From contig NZ_LMLW01000008.1 in NCBI RefSeq assembly GCF_001422045.1, forward strand, positions 376,501 to 440,500: a stretch of DNA of 64,000 nt, written 5' to 3'. Position 1 is the stretch's first letter, and each line of letters begins with the position of its first letter. The DNA is from Sphingomonas sp. Leaf242 (GTDB lineage Bacteria; Pseudomonadota; Alphaproteobacteria; Sphingomonadales; Sphingomonadaceae). Positions 38,910-47,948 of the stretch are shown piece after piece. Made by a program: the position numbers and the translations under genes. Below the pieces are notes generated by a model. It did not search any database. It worked only from the letters and a program-made list of their open reading frames with translations, and was not told where the DNA came from.

Positions 38910-39967
38910 TTTGCCGCAGACGTCCGGATCGAGCCGTTGACGCCGGCGGGGAAGAAGCCGCCGAGCGAGACCGCGGCCTTGCTGAGGTAGACGATGTTGA
39001 GCACCTGGCCGGTCGAACGGCTGTAGGCAAGCCCGTTGGCATCGGTCGGGACGATGTTCGAGATCGTCGCGTCCGACCCGGTGATGCCCTGGTCGTCGTC
39101 GCCGATCACGCCGGTCGTCGCGTTGGTGACGGTGCCGTCGAGGCTGTCGCGCGCGTCGCTGATCTTGTTCGCGTTGGTGATCAGCGCCGTGATCGGGTTC
39201 GGCGTCTGCAGACCCTTGCGGTACAGGATCGTCCGGATCAGACCGGCATGATAGGCCTCGGCGGCGAGGATGCCGGCAGCGGCCTCGAGATAGGTCTTGT
39301 TGCTGATCAGCGGGGCCGCGCCCTTGTAGGCCGAGACGCCGACGTCCTCGAAGATGTACGCGCCAAGCAGGAAGCTGTTGTCGTCGGCATAGGGGTCGAA
39401 CACGCCGGTGTTCGCATCGACCACGCCTGCCGCGCGGGCCGCGAGGCTGAACGCGCCGGGAGCGGCGGCGGTGCCGCCCGAGATGTTGATCGCGGGCTGC
39501 GCTGCGGCGGACGCACCGAGTGCACTGCGCAGGAACGCGACGTGCGCGACTTCGTCGATCGCGATCTCACGCGCATATTGCTGGACGACGACATCCTGGA
39601 AGGCGACCTGGCGCGGGAAGCCGGCACCGGTGCCGGTGACGACCGCGCCCTGCGTGCCGACGCCGGTCAGCAGGTTGGCGTTGAGGCCGACGCCGAACGC
39701 AGCATAGGCGTAGAACTGCGCTTCGAGATATTCGAGGTTGAGCGCGAAGTTCAGCACGTCCGGGTCGGTCACACCGGTTGCCGGGGTCGGCGTGGGGGTC
39801 GGGGCCGGCGTCACGCTGTCGTTGTCGTCACCACCACAGGCGGCGAGCAGCGAGGCACCGCCGAGCGCGACCGCGCTGCCGCCGGCGAACCGGAGGAAGC
39901 TGCGGCGTTCGTTGCGGCGGGTTTCGATCGCGTCGAAGATCTCGAGCGTATTCTTGATGTCGGTCAT
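38903..39967 (-). CDS. ferritin-like domain protein, Tat-type lipoprotein
   Basis: This 354-residue protein has an N terminus with twin arginine and lipobox: RRSFLRFAGG, a hydrophobic run, then LLAACGG, so it is predicted to be Tat-exported and lipid-anchored. A Pro/Thr linker follows. The ferritin-like helices carry [16 protein letters not shown] and EIAIDEVAHVAFLRSALG (Glu and ExxH iron ligands) and EAAAGILAAEAYHAGLIR. It resembles the Ferritin_2 group of desiccation- and stress-related proteins. Its neighbour upstream is a paralogue, 48 bases away, in the same operon. Confidence 0.9.
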   Translation of the reverse strand: MTDIKNTLEIFDAIETRRNERRSFLRFAGGSAVALGGASLLAACGGDDNDSVTPAPTPTPTPATGVTDPDVLNFALNLEYLEAQFYAYAAFGVGLNANLLTGVGTQGAVVTGTGAGFPRQVAFQDVVVQQYAREIAIDEVAHVAFLRSALGASAAAQPAINISGGTAAAPGAFSLAARAAGVVDANTGVFDPYADDNSFLLGAYIFEDVGVSAYKGAAPLISNKTYLEAAAGILAAEAYHAGLIRTILYRKGLQTPNPITALITNANKISDARDSLDGTVTNATTGVIGDDDQGITGSDATISNIVPTDANGLAYSRSTGQVLNIVYLSKAAVSLGGFFPAGVNGSIRTSAANA

Positions 39968-40015
39968 TGGGTTAATCCCCTGAATAGCGAAGAAAGCGAA
40001 GGGCGTTGGGCTGGA

Positions 40016-41035
40016 TCAGCTCGCCGCGACGCTCGTCTTGATGTTGCCGTTCATGCCCGACGGGTAGAACCCGCCTGCCGAGGCTGCACCGCTGTTGAGA
40101 TACACGATGTTCAGCACTTGGCTGGTCGAGCGGCTGTACGCGATGCCGTTCGCATCGAGCGGGACGATGTTCGACGTCGTGACCGCGACCTGCGTCGTCG
40201 CGAGGTTGGTCGGCGTCTGACTGTAGGGCGAGATGCCCTGATCGAGATCGCCGGCACCGAACATCACCGTGTTCGCGCCACCGCCGTCGAGGCTGTCGCG
40301 CGCCTTCGAGATCGCATCCGCCGAGGTGCGTAGCGCCGGCGTGTCGATACCCTTGCCGTAGAGCGTCGTGCGGACGATCGCGGCGTGATACGCCTCGACC
40401 GCGAGCAGGCCGGCGGCAGCCTCGAGATACGCCTTGCTGGTGAGCAGCGGGGCGGCGCCCTTGTAGGCGGTCACGCCGACGTCTTCGAAAATGAACGCGC
40501 CGAGCAGGAAGTTCTCGTCGGAGAAATAGGGGTCGAACGCGGTGCCGGCGGGAACCAACCCTGCAGCCTGCGCGGCGGTCGAGAAGGCGCTGGTCGGCGA
40601 GACGCTGACGTCGATCGCCGGCTGCGCGACGGCGGAGTTGCCGAGCGCCGAGCGGAGGAACTTGACGTGGGCGATCTCGTCCTGCGCGATCTCACGCGCA
40701 TATTGCTGGACGATCGGGTCGGTGAAGGTGACCTGGCGACCGCCGAGAACCGCGCCCTGCTGGCCGGTGCCGGACAACAGGCTGTTGTCGAGACCGGTGC
40801 CGTAGGCGGCGTAGGAGTAGAACTGCGCCTCGAGATATTCGAGATTGAGCGCGAAGTTCAGGACATCCGCGTCGGTGATCGTCTGTGCCGATGCCGCGCT
40901 GGAGAAGGACAATGCGGTCGCGCCGGCCGCGGTGATCGCCGCCGCGCCGAGCGCGTTCTTGAAGAACTCCCGGCGCTCGCTGCGTCGCTCTACGCGCGCA
41001 TCGAGGGCTTCGATCAGGTGCATGCTCTCGGTCAT
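40016..41035 (-). CDS. ferritin-like domain protein, Tat-exported soluble form
   Basis: This 339-residue paralogue of the next gene shares [34 protein letters not shown] and [18 protein letters not shown]. The signal has twin arginine ([14 protein letters not shown]) and ends in SAASA-QT, a normal signal-peptidase I site, without a lipobox. It is therefore predicted to be free in the periplasm. An AGGGGAGGAC sequence lies just upstream of the start. Confidence 0.9.
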   Translation of the reverse strand: MTESMHLIEALDARVERRSERREFFKNALGAAAITAAGATALSFSSAASAQTITDADVLNFALNLEYLEAQFYSYAAYGTGLDNSLLSGTGQQGAVLGGRQVTFTDPIVQQYAREIAQDEIAHVKFLRSALGNSAVAQPAIDVSVSPTSAFSTAAQAAGLVPAGTAFDPYFSDENFLLGAFIFEDVGVTAYKGAAPLLTSKAYLEAAAGLLAVEAYHAAIVRTTLYGKGIDTPALRTSADAISKARDSLDGGGANTVMFGAGDLDQGISPYSQTPTNLATTQVAVTTSNIVPLDANGIAYSRSTSQVLNIVYLNSGAASAGGFYPSGMNGNIKTSVAAS

Positions 41036-41158
41036 GGCAGGGTCCTCCCCTTGTGGGTGATACGGTCGAGTATCGTATTGTTCTTATTGACTTAATCGCG
41101 ACATATGACGGTTTAAGGTCCGTAATCACAAAGTCCAGTCCACAACGAGGTACGCACG

Positions 41159-41187
41159 AAAAACCCGCCCGGATGCGCCGGGCGGGT
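41159..41187 (-). terminator. Rho-independent terminator of the MipA/OmpV gene
   Basis: On the minus strand ACCCGCCCGG-CGCAT-CCGGGCGGGT forms a 10-bp perfect stem and is followed by TTTTCG. It lies 54 bases past the stop codon at 41241 and before the promoter region of the ferritin-like pair (41036-41158), in which I could not identify a clear promoter. Confidence 0.9.
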
Positions 41188-41240
41188 GATTTATTCGCAA
41201 GACCTGCGAGCCTGCCGAAACAGACCCGGTCAGGTTGGGA

Positions 41241-42104
41241 TCAGAAGGTGTAGGTCAGGCCGACCGCACCCATCCACTGATCCGCCGAGCCGACATCGGC
41301 GACGATCGGGCTGTCCTTGTACTTGCCGAGCAGGCGACCGTAGAGCACGCCGGCGCCGACGCCGAAGCCGTGGCGAAGATCGCCCGACAGGCTCTGCACC
41401 ACGAACAGCGACGCGTTGATCTCGCGAAAGCCGCTGTCGTTGACGTCGTAGGTGCGCAGCCCGCTGTTCAGCGTGCCGATCGGCGTCACCGCCGAATAGG
41501 TGCGGCCAAAGCCCTTACCGACGTAATCGCCGGACACGCCCATCGAGACGAGCGTACGGACCGACAGCGGCGTCGTGTAGTTGATCTGCGGCGTGATGAC
41601 ATAGCTGTCATAAGTGTCCGAAACGTCGTGGACATAGGCTACGCGTGCGGTGAGCGTGTCGTAATCGCTGGTGATGACGCCGGTCTTGCCGATGCCGACA
41701 TAGCCGCCGACTTCGTACGCGGTGTCGATCTTGCCAAGCGCGCGGACCTGGCGGTTGTCGACCTTGCCGGTACGATCGGTACGAATGCCGCCGATGACGC
41801 CGAGTTCGTAGTTGATGCCGACGTTGCCCGTGTTGGGGATCAGGTTGACGTACAGCTGCGTGCCGCGGGTGAAGAAGTCATGGCCGCGCACCGTGCCGAT
41901 CACCGCGCCGACGGGCGAGAAGTCGTTGCTGTCTGCACCATCGTAATCGGGCAGCGACGCAACGCCGACCGCGACCGTCACGCGGTTGTTGTCACGCGCA
42001 CTGGTGATCGGCGGCGACGGGTTGGGGTCAGTCTGCGCGAGCGCAGGCGTGGCGGTCAGGAGCACCGCGATTGCGGCAGACGTAAAGAGAGTGAATGCGC
42101 GCAA
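41241..42104 (-). CDS. MipA/OmpV-family outer-membrane protein
   Basis: This 287-residue protein has a signal peptide (LRAFTLFTSAAIAVLLTA, cleavage near ALA-QT). The mature part begins with VGVASLPDYDGADSNDFSPVG, the hallmark MipA/OmpV N-terminal strand, and ends in WMGAVGLTYTF with a C-terminal Phe as in beta-barrels. I chose the TTG start at 42104, which has GGAG at good spacing; the frame also has a TTG at 42140. The function in this organism is unknown. A strong terminator follows it. Confidence 0.88.
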   Translation of the reverse strand: MRAFTLFTSAAIAVLLTATPALAQTDPNPSPPITSARDNNRVTVAVGVASLPDYDGADSNDFSPVGAVIGTVRGHDFFTRGTQLYVNLIPNTGNVGINYELGVIGGIRTDRTGKVDNRQVRALGKIDTAYEVGGYVGIGKTGVITSDYDTLTARVAYVHDVSDTYDSYVITPQINYTTPLSVRTLVSMGVSGDYVGKGFGRTYSAVTPIGTLNSGLRTYDVNDSGFREINASLFVVQSLSGDLRHGFGVGAGVLYGRLLGKYKDSPIVADVGSADQWMGAVGLTYTF

Positions 42105-42174
42105 GGAAAAAGCTCCGGACAAAAAGGTTCCACGGCGCAACGCGGGGAAACCGAATTCGGTCCGTGACGATCGT

Positions 42175-42612
42175 TCAGAAGATGTAACGCATTTTTACCT
42201 GTTGCATATCGGCATCACCGGCGAGCGTGAACTCGGCGGCGGAAAAGCGCGGCGGGCCGAACCGGACCGCGGCATTGCGGGAGAAGCCATAGCCCTCGCG
42301 CGGGATGCCGGCGATCGTATCGAGCTTGGCGTTGTTGTTCTCGTCGTGGATGATCGCGAGCGCATAGGCGCGTTGCGGCAGACCGGGGAAGCTGGTCGCA
42401 TGGACGCTGGCCGGGATCGACCGGGTCATCGCGTTGGCATCGTCGACACAGGCCGGGAAGTTATCGGGATCGGCGGTGAGGCAGATCCGGATCGTGCCCT
42501 TCGCCGAGCGCAGATTGTCGACCTCGACGTCGAGCCGCGTGACCGGCGCGGTCGCGGCCAGCATCATCCACACCGCGCCGAGACTCGCCGCGCCGTACAG
42601 CCGCTTCGGCAT
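42175..42612 (-). CDS. DUF2141 secreted protein
   Basis: The protein is 145 residues. A signal-like N terminus (MPKRLYGAASLGAVWMML) is followed by a beta-rich domain with VDNLRSAKGTIRICLTAD, YALAIIHDENNNAKLDTI and IPREGYGFSRNA, the signatures of DUF2141, a predicted periplasmic or outer-envelope family of unknown role. The start at 42612 was chosen because the signal begins there; in-frame ATGs at 42684 and 42705 would add a polar lead. It lies upstream of the MipA gene on the same strand. Confidence 0.88.
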   Translation of the reverse strand: MPKRLYGAASLGAVWMMLAATAPVTRLDVEVDNLRSAKGTIRICLTADPDNFPACVDDANAMTRSIPASVHATSFPGLPQRAYALAIIHDENNNAKLDTIAGIPREGYGFSRNAAVRFGPPRFSAAEFTLAGDADMQQVKMRYIF

Positions 42613-43096
42613 GGTCCGCCCAGTCTTCAACACCGTGTTCGCCGGTGTCGCAGAGCCGATCCCAGGTTCGGAAATGATGGCCATGTTTGCACCCGTATCG
42701 TTCATGATGTCGCCGATGGCGACCGACCGTGATCGGCCGTGTCCCCATTGCTCTCCGCCACATGAACCGCGGGAAAACCTCCCGCACCACATGATAGCCT
42801 CCGCCCATACCCGTCGCGACCGTCATCGCCAAACCTGGCATGCCGACGGGGATCGGAATTGCCGGGACCCGTAGCGCAAGTACCACAGCATCCGTTGGCG
42901 GTCGGTCGGGCGACGGGGCTGTGAGCGGATATTTCGCAGCATGGACGCGATCACGTATGCTGCTCTGTTCTGCGAGGTGACGGCGCAGGCCAAGTCCTGG
43001 AAAATCCTGGCATTGCAATAGGCTCTATGCAGTGCGTGGAATCCTGATAGCTTCCTTCCCTAGAGCAGGATGACCTGCCAATTCGGAGAGTGATGC
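42613..43096. other. 484-bp intergenic region
   Basis: This is the divergent control region between the DUF2141 gene and the small membrane protein gene. Open frames on the minus strand have no recognisable domain. No family A-I repeat is present. Near 43076 the sequence GGAGAGTGATGC is the ribosome-binding site of the next gene. Confidence 0.4.
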
Positions 43097-43297
43097 ATGG
43101 CAAACCATAGCGCCGCGCGCGGGGATACGGGGCGGAATATTGGCCGCGATACGGGCAAGGACCACAAAAGGCTGATATACGTGATCGCCGGCAGCATCCT
43201 GGCGTTGGGGCTGGTGTTGATGGCGTTCTATGACCGGGCGGGCGATCCGATGCCGATCGCGTCGGTGCAGACGCCGGTCGTCACCGCGCAGAAATAG
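43097..43297 (+). CDS. small single-span membrane protein (66 aa)
   Basis: A polar, Arg/Asp-rich N terminus of about 25 residues (GDTGRNIGRDTGKDHKR) is followed by one membrane helix (LIYVIAGSILALGLVLMAFY) and a short tail. A clear GGAGAG ribosome-binding site lies 7 bases upstream. No family is recognised. Its 3' end overlaps the convergent GNAT gene by 17 bases. Confidence 0.75.
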   Translation: MANHSAARGDTGRNIGRDTGKDHKRLIYVIAGSILALGLVLMAFYDRAGDPMPIASVQTPVVTAQK

Positions 43298-43823
43298 CGC
43301 CGGGCGCGGCGCGGTCGAAGATCAGGATCGGCGCGTCGCGGTACGTGCCCGTCGTGCGCAGGCGGTAGCCGAGGCGCTCGGCGAGCCGGATCGAGGGGGC
43401 GTTGGCGGGATCGATGATGCAGGTCGTCGCGGGGATGCGCGCGTCGGTCCAGGCGAGGATCGCGGCGAGCGCTTCGGAGGCGTAGCCCTTGCCTTGCGCG
43501 TCGCCGGTGAGCGTCCAGCCGACTTCGGGAGTCGCGTCGATCGAGGGCTCGATCGCGCGGCGGGCCTCGATCAGGCCGAGCTCGCCGATGAGGTGGCCTG
43601 TGGCGGTGTCGCGGGCGATCCAGCTGCCGTAGCCGAACAGCGTCCACTGGCCGATCGATCGGAGCAGGCGGATCCAGACGTCCTCGCGGGTGCGCGGCTG
43701 ACCGCCGATCATCGCGTAGACGCGCGGGTCGGTCCACATCGTGGCGCAGTCTTCGAGGTCGGTGGCAGTGTGGGCGGTTAGGGTTAGCCGGGCGGTAGTT
43801 AAGGTGGGAGCGGATGTGGCCAT
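43281..43823 (-). CDS. GNAT-family N-acetyltransferase (RimJ/RimL-like)
   Basis: This 180-residue protein begins with TLTTARLTLTAHTATDL, then VGWTLTGDAQGKGYASEAL, where QGKGYA is the acetyl-CoA-binding motif, and ends with NAPSIRLAERLGYRL. These are the usual features of RimJ/RimL-type acetyltransferases, which acetylate ribosomal proteins or small amines. The substrate is unknown. Confidence 0.93.
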   Translation of the reverse strand: MATSAPTLTTARLTLTAHTATDLEDCATMWTDPRVYAMIGGQPRTREDVWIRLLRSIGQWTLFGYGSWIARDTATGHLIGELGLIEARRAIEPSIDATPEVGWTLTGDAQGKGYASEALAAILAWTDARIPATTCIIDPANAPSIRLAERLGYRLRTTGTYRDAPILIFDRAAPGAISAR

Positions 43824-43874
43824 TCGTACTGTCTAAGAGGTATCTTGGTGAAAGGGTATCTGTCGCCGCGCACT

Positions 43875-44025
43875 CTCCCCTCCCTGGAAGGGAGGGGTCG
43901 GGGGTGGGTCGGCCAGCTTGAACCACTCGCGTTCCGGTATGCGGAAGCCAGTCCCCCCTTAGCCGCGCGCGTTCGAACTTGCGGAAGCCGACCCACCCCC
44001 AGCCCCTCCCTTCCAGGGAGGGGAG
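43875..44025. repeat. Family B palindromic repeat, copy 2 (long centre)
   Basis: The arms CTCCCCTCCCTGGAAGGGAG and CTCCCTTCCAGGGAGGGGAG, with inner GGGGGTGGGTCGGC and GCCGACCCACCCCC. The centre is about 40 bp longer than in the other copies and contains a second imperfect palindrome (GTTCCGGTATGCGGAAG / CTTGCGGAAG). Confidence 0.88.
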
Positions 44026-44088
44026 CAGGTTGGGCTTTTCCTATTCGTACGGATCGCACGGTTCAGGCGTCGCAATGATCGATCGTTT

Positions 44089-44215
44089 GATCCTCCCCCG
44101 CCAGGGGGAGGTGTCGCCGAAGGCGACGGAGGGGGAGGATACGGAACCTCGGTTTCCCTGCCCTCCCCCTCCGTCAGACAAGCGCCTGCCACCTCCCCCT
44201 TGCGGGGGAGGATCG
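44089..44215. repeat. Family D palindromic repeat, copy 3
   Basis: GATCCTCCCCCGCCAGGGGG and CCCCCTTGCGGGGGAGGATC are the ends. The interior halves are in the opposite orientation to copies 1 and 2 (CGCCGAAGGCGACGGAGGGG first). It lies upstream of crtY. The 44216-44350 segment before crtY shows no clear promoter. Confidence 0.9.
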
Positions 44216-44350
44216 GTAGGTTATCCTTTCCTGTCTGCCCCCCCCGCCTCCCTCGCCTCCCCCACACTCCCGGCAACGCAGGTTGTCTTCGGCTGCGATT
44301 GCTTCGGAAAGGTTGTTTTCGTGCTCGCTGCTTTGCGCTAGTCCGAGCAG

Positions 44351-45517
44351 ATGGCATCGACGATCTCCTGCGACGTCGCGATCGTTGGCGCGGGTTTGGC
44401 CGGCGGGATGATCGCGCTGGCGCTCAAGGCCAGGCATCCGGCGTTGGACGTGCGGCTTATCGACGCCGCGCCGGTGGTCGGCGGCAATCATCTCTGGTCG
44501 TTCTTCGGCAGCGACGTAGCGCAAGGCGATCGCTGGATCGTCGCTCCGCTCGTGGTGCATGCCTGGCGCGGCTACGACGTGCGGTTTCCGGCGCATGCGC
44601 GGACGATCGACGCGACCTATTATTCGATCGAGAGCGAGCGGCTCGACCGCGAGGTACGCCGCGTGCTCCCCGCGGATGCGCTGATGCTTGGGCGGAAAGT
44701 GTCGGGCGCGAGTCCGACCGCGGTGGTGCTCGCGGATGGAGACCGGATCGAAGCCAAGGGCGTGATCGACGTGCGAGGCCCGGGCGACCTGTCGCTTCTC
44801 GATCTGGCATGGCAGAAGTTCGTCGGGCGCGAACTGGTGCTGAAGGCGCCGCACGGCAGCCCCACGCCGATCGTGATGGACGCGACCGTGCCGCAGATCG
44901 ATGGCTATCGCTTCGTCTATTGCCTGCCGCTGGCCGACGACCGGATGTTCGTCGAGGACACCTATTACAGCGACACCCCCGACCTCGACGTCGAGACGCT
45001 CACGACCCGCGTCCATGATTATGCCGAGGCGCGCGGCTGGGCGGTGGCGCAGGCGGCGCGCGTGGAATCGGGCGTGCTGCCGGTCGCGATGGGCGGCGAT
45101 TTCGAGGCGTATTGGCGCTCTGGCGGCGCGCATGTCGCCAAGGCCGGGATGCGTGCGGGGATGTTCCATCCGACCACGGGGTATTCGCTGCCCGACGCGG
45201 TGCGGACGGCGTCGATGCTGGCGCGTCTCACCGATTTCTCCGGCACGACCCTTCACGACGCGACGCAGGCGATGGCGCGGGCGACGTGGAAAAGCCGCGG
45301 CTTCTACCGGATGCTCGACACGATGTTGTTCCGCGCGTCGGAGCCCGAGGAACGCTATCGCATCCTCGAACGCTTCTATCGCCTGTCGCCGGCCCTGATC
45401 GGTCGCTTCTATGCCGGACGCTCGACGCTGACCGACAAGGCGCGCGTTCTGACCGGCAAGCCCCCCGTCCCCATCGCGCGCGCCGTGCGCGCCATCGCAG
45501 GCAGTATGAGACCATGA
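44351..45517 (+). CDS. crtY: lycopene beta-cyclase
   Basis: This 388-residue flavoprotein cyclises lycopene to beta-carotene. The N-terminal dinucleotide site is VAIVGAGLAGGMIALAL, and DRMFVEDTYYSDTP corresponds to the FLEETxY catalytic region. The C-terminal MARATWKSRGFYRMLDTMLF and RFYAGRSTLTDKARVLTGKPP fit the CrtY type of proteobacteria. Its stop overlaps the crtI start (ATGA). It opens the yellow carotenoid (nostoxanthin-type in sphingomonads) cluster. Confidence 0.96.
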   Translation: MASTISCDVAIVGAGLAGGMIALALKARHPALDVRLIDAAPVVGGNHLWSFFGSDVAQGDRWIVAPLVVHAWRGYDVRFPAHARTIDATYYSIESERLDREVRRVLPADALMLGRKVSGASPTAVVLADGDRIEAKGVIDVRGPGDLSLLDLAWQKFVGRELVLKAPHGSPTPIVMDATVPQIDGYRFVYCLPLADDRMFVEDTYYSDTPDLDVETLTTRVHDYAEARGWAVAQAARVESGVLPVAMGGDFEAYWRSGGAHVAKAGMRAGMFHPTTGYSLPDAVRTASMLARLTDFSGTTLHDATQAMARATWKSRGFYRMLDTMLFRASEPEERYRILERFYRLSPALIGRFYAGRSTLTDKARVLTGKPPVPIARAVRAIAGSMRP

Positions 45518-47004
45518 AGACCGCAATCGTCATCGGCGCAGGATTTGGCGGGCTGGCGCTCGCGATCCGGCTGCAATCCGCGGGCGTGCAGACGACGATC
45601 GTCGAATCGCGCGATAAGCCGGGCGGGCGTGGGTATTTCTGGGAGCGCGCCACCGACGAAGGCACCTTCACCTTCGATGCCGGGCCGACGGTGATCACCG
45701 ATCCGGATTGCCTGCGCGAGCTGTGGGCGCTGAGCGGGCGCGACATGAGCGCGGACGTGACGCTCGATCCGGTGCTGCCGTTCTACCGGCTGAACTGGCC
45801 CGACGGGACGAATTTCGATTACAGCAACGACGACGTCCAGATGCGCGCCGAGATCGAGAAGCTGCATCCCGGCGACTGGGCGGGATACGAGAAATTCCTG
45901 CACTATTCGGCGGGGGTCTTCCATGAGGGCTATGAGAAGCTCGGGCATGTCGCGTTCCTCGACTTCGGGTCGATGATCAAGGCGGCGCCGGCGCTGGCGA
46001 AATACCAGGCGTGGCGATCGGTCTATTCGATCGTGTCGAGCTTCGTGAAGTCGGAGAAGCTGCGCGAGGCGTTGAGCTTCCATACGCTGCTGGTCGGCGG
46101 CAATCCGATGACGACGAGCGCGATCTATGCGCTGATCCACAAGCTGGAGCGCGACGGCGGGGTGTGGTTCGCGCGCGGCGGGACCAATCGGCTGGTGGCG
46201 GCGCTGGTGACTCAGTTCGAACGGCTGGGCGGTGTGCTGCGGCTCGACGATCCGGTGACGTCGATCGAGACTCTGGGCGATCGCGCGACCGGCGTGACGA
46301 CGGCGAGCGGCTGGTCGGGTCAGGCGGATGCGGTGGCGGCGAACAGCGACATCATGCACACCTATCGCGACCTGCTGGCGACCTCACGCAGTGCCAAGCG
46401 GAAGACCGGGTCGCTCGAGCGGAAGAAATATTCGCCGTCGCTGTTCGTGGTGCATTTCGGGATCAAGGGCACCTGGCCGGGCATTCCGCACCACATGATC
46501 CTCTTCGGGCCGCGCTATAAGGGGCTGCTCGAGGACATTTACGACCACGGCGTGCTGAGCGAGGATTTCTCGCTGTATTTGCATCATCCGACCGTGACCG
46601 ATCCTTCGCTGGCGCCGGAGGGGCATTCGACGTTTTACGCGTTGGCGCCGGTGCCCCATCTCGGGAAATTCCCGGTGGATTGGGACGAGATCGCGCCGAT
46701 TTTGGAGAAGCGCATCCTCGACGAGATCGGGCGGCGGTTGATTCCGGATATCCATGAGCGGATCGTGACGAAATTCTCGTACGCGCCGAAGGATTTCGCA
46801 CAGGATCTGAATGCACATCTGGGTAGCGCGTTCTCGCTGGAGCCGGTGCTGACGCAGAGCGCGTATTTCCGCGTGCATAATCGCGACGAGCATATTCCGA
46901 ACTTGTACTTCGTGGGCGCTGGGACGCATCCGGGTGCTGGGATTCCGGGGGTTGTCGGGAGCGCAAAGGCTACGGCTCGGTTGATGCTTGAAGGCGAGAA
47001 GTAA
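45514..47004 (+). CDS. crtI: phytoene desaturase
   Basis: This 496-residue FAD oxidoreductase introduces four double bonds into phytoene to make lycopene. The N terminus is TAIVIGAGFGGLALAIRLQ and VESRDKPGGRGYF is the second nucleotide-binding segment. The C-terminal bacterial-type phytoene dehydrogenase signature NLYFVGAGTHPGAGIPGVVG is complete. It is coupled to crtY by a 4-base overlap. Confidence 0.97.
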   Translation: MKTAIVIGAGFGGLALAIRLQSAGVQTTIVESRDKPGGRGYFWERATDEGTFTFDAGPTVITDPDCLRELWALSGRDMSADVTLDPVLPFYRLNWPDGTNFDYSNDDVQMRAEIEKLHPGDWAGYEKFLHYSAGVFHEGYEKLGHVAFLDFGSMIKAAPALAKYQAWRSVYSIVSSFVKSEKLREALSFHTLLVGGNPMTTSAIYALIHKLERDGGVWFARGGTNRLVAALVTQFERLGGVLRLDDPVTSIETLGDRATGVTTASGWSGQADAVAANSDIMHTYRDLLATSRSAKRKTGSLERKKYSPSLFVVHFGIKGTWPGIPHHMILFGPRYKGLLEDIYDHGVLSEDFSLYLHHPTVTDPSLAPEGHSTFYALAPVPHLGKFPVDWDEIAPILEKRILDEIGRRLIPDIHERIVTKFSYAPKDFAQDLNAHLGSAFSLEPVLTQSAYFRVHNRDEHIPNLYFVGAGTHPGAGIPGVVGSAKATARLMLEGEK

Positions 47005-47012
47005 GGGGTTTT

Positions 47013-47160
47013 GTTCACGCGAAGGCGCGAAGGCGCTAAGATTTTCGTGAAGGGCGTAGCGCCATGCTGCATGAGCCGTTTTTGCGGCTTGGGATGTGTA
47101 AGTCGCTTTGCGACGGGAAAGACATCTTCGCGCCTTTGCGCCTTCGCGTGAACCCATTCT
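47013..47160. repeat. Family I palindromic repeat, copy 2
   Basis: GTTCACGCGAAGGCGCGAAG and CTTCGCGTGAACCCATTCT form the ends, matching the copy at 24897. The centre is longer and holds AAGGGCGTAGCGCC and CATGCTGCATG palindromes. It lies between crtI and the LOG-family gene. Confidence 0.86.
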
Positions 47161-47200
47161 TTCCTTGCGGCACCCCGCGCGCTTCCCCTAGCGGTGCGGG

Positions 47201-47782
47201 ATGAAGAGACTTGCTGTGTATTGCGGGTCGGCGACGCCGGCTGATCCGACTTATATCGAGGGCGCTCGCGCGCTGGGGCTCGCGTTTGCCGCGCGGGGGA
47301 TTGGCCTGGTTTATGGCGGTGGGCGGACCGGGCTGATGGGGGCGATCGCGGATGGCGCGCTCGAGGGTGGCGGCGAGGTTATCGGGGTTATCCCGCAGGC
47401 CTTGGTCGATGCCGAGGTCGCGCATCGGGGGCTTACCGAGCTGCACGTCGTCAGCGGCATGCATCAGCGCAAGCAGATGTTTACCGATCTTTCCGACGGG
47501 TTCGTGACGATTCCGGGTGGGACCGGGACGATGGACGAGCTGTGGGAGGCGCTGAGCTGGGCGCAGCTTGGCTATCATGCGGATCCGGTCGGACTGCTGA
47601 ACACCGCTGGGTATTACGATCACCTGATCGCGTTCTGGGAGAAGATGGGCGAGGTTGGTTTCCTGCGGCCGCAGCACAGGGACCTGCTGATTGTGGCGGA
47701 TACGCTGGAGGTGTTGCTCGACCGGATGGAGCGCCACGTGCCGACGCAGCCGATCGTGCGGATGAACGCGTCGGATTTGTGA
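47201..47782 (+). CDS. LOG-family cytokinin-riboside-phosphate phosphoribohydrolase-like protein
   Basis: This 193-residue Rossmann-type protein (TIGR00730 group) has the substrate motifs GGGRTGLMG and PGGTGTMDELWE, which mark lysine-decarboxylase-like LOG enzymes. In plants and bacteria these release free bases from cytokinin riboside monophosphates or other nucleoside 5'-monophosphates. It sits between crtI and crtB on the same strand, flanked by repeats on both sides. No functional link to carotenoids is established. Confidence 0.93.
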   Translation: MKRLAVYCGSATPADPTYIEGARALGLAFAARGIGLVYGGGRTGLMGAIADGALEGGGEVIGVIPQALVDAEVAHRGLTELHVVSGMHQRKQMFTDLSDGFVTIPGGTGTMDELWEALSWAQLGYHADPVGLLNTAGYYDHLIAFWEKMGEVGFLRPQHRDLLIVADTLEVLLDRMERHVPTQPIVRMNASDL

Positions 47783-47810
47783 GGTTGACGGCTCACTCCA
47801 GCACCTGCCG

Positions 47811-47915
47811 CCACCCCGGCGAAGGCCGGGGCCCAGTTGGGAAGGTTGCAGTAACGACGCTCGGCGCTAGCCAACTTACGTCCCCCAACTGGGCCCCGGC
47901 CTCCGCCGGGGTGGC
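47811..47915. repeat. Family A palindromic repeat, copy 3
   Basis: CCACCCCGGCGAAGGCCGGG and CCCGGCCTCCGCCGGGGTGG are the outer arms, with CCCAGTTGGG and CCCAACTGGG inside; compensating changes keep the pairing (AGTTGG/CCAACT instead of AATTGG). It lies just before crtB. Confidence 0.92.
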
Positions 47916-47948
47916 GCATATAACGGTGGTGGCGTGCGGGGTGTTGCT

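Noticed and set aside
42461-43018. 185-codon minus-strand frame upstream of DUF2141
   Set aside because: No domain and no start signal; it overlaps the real DUF2141 N terminus in another frame.
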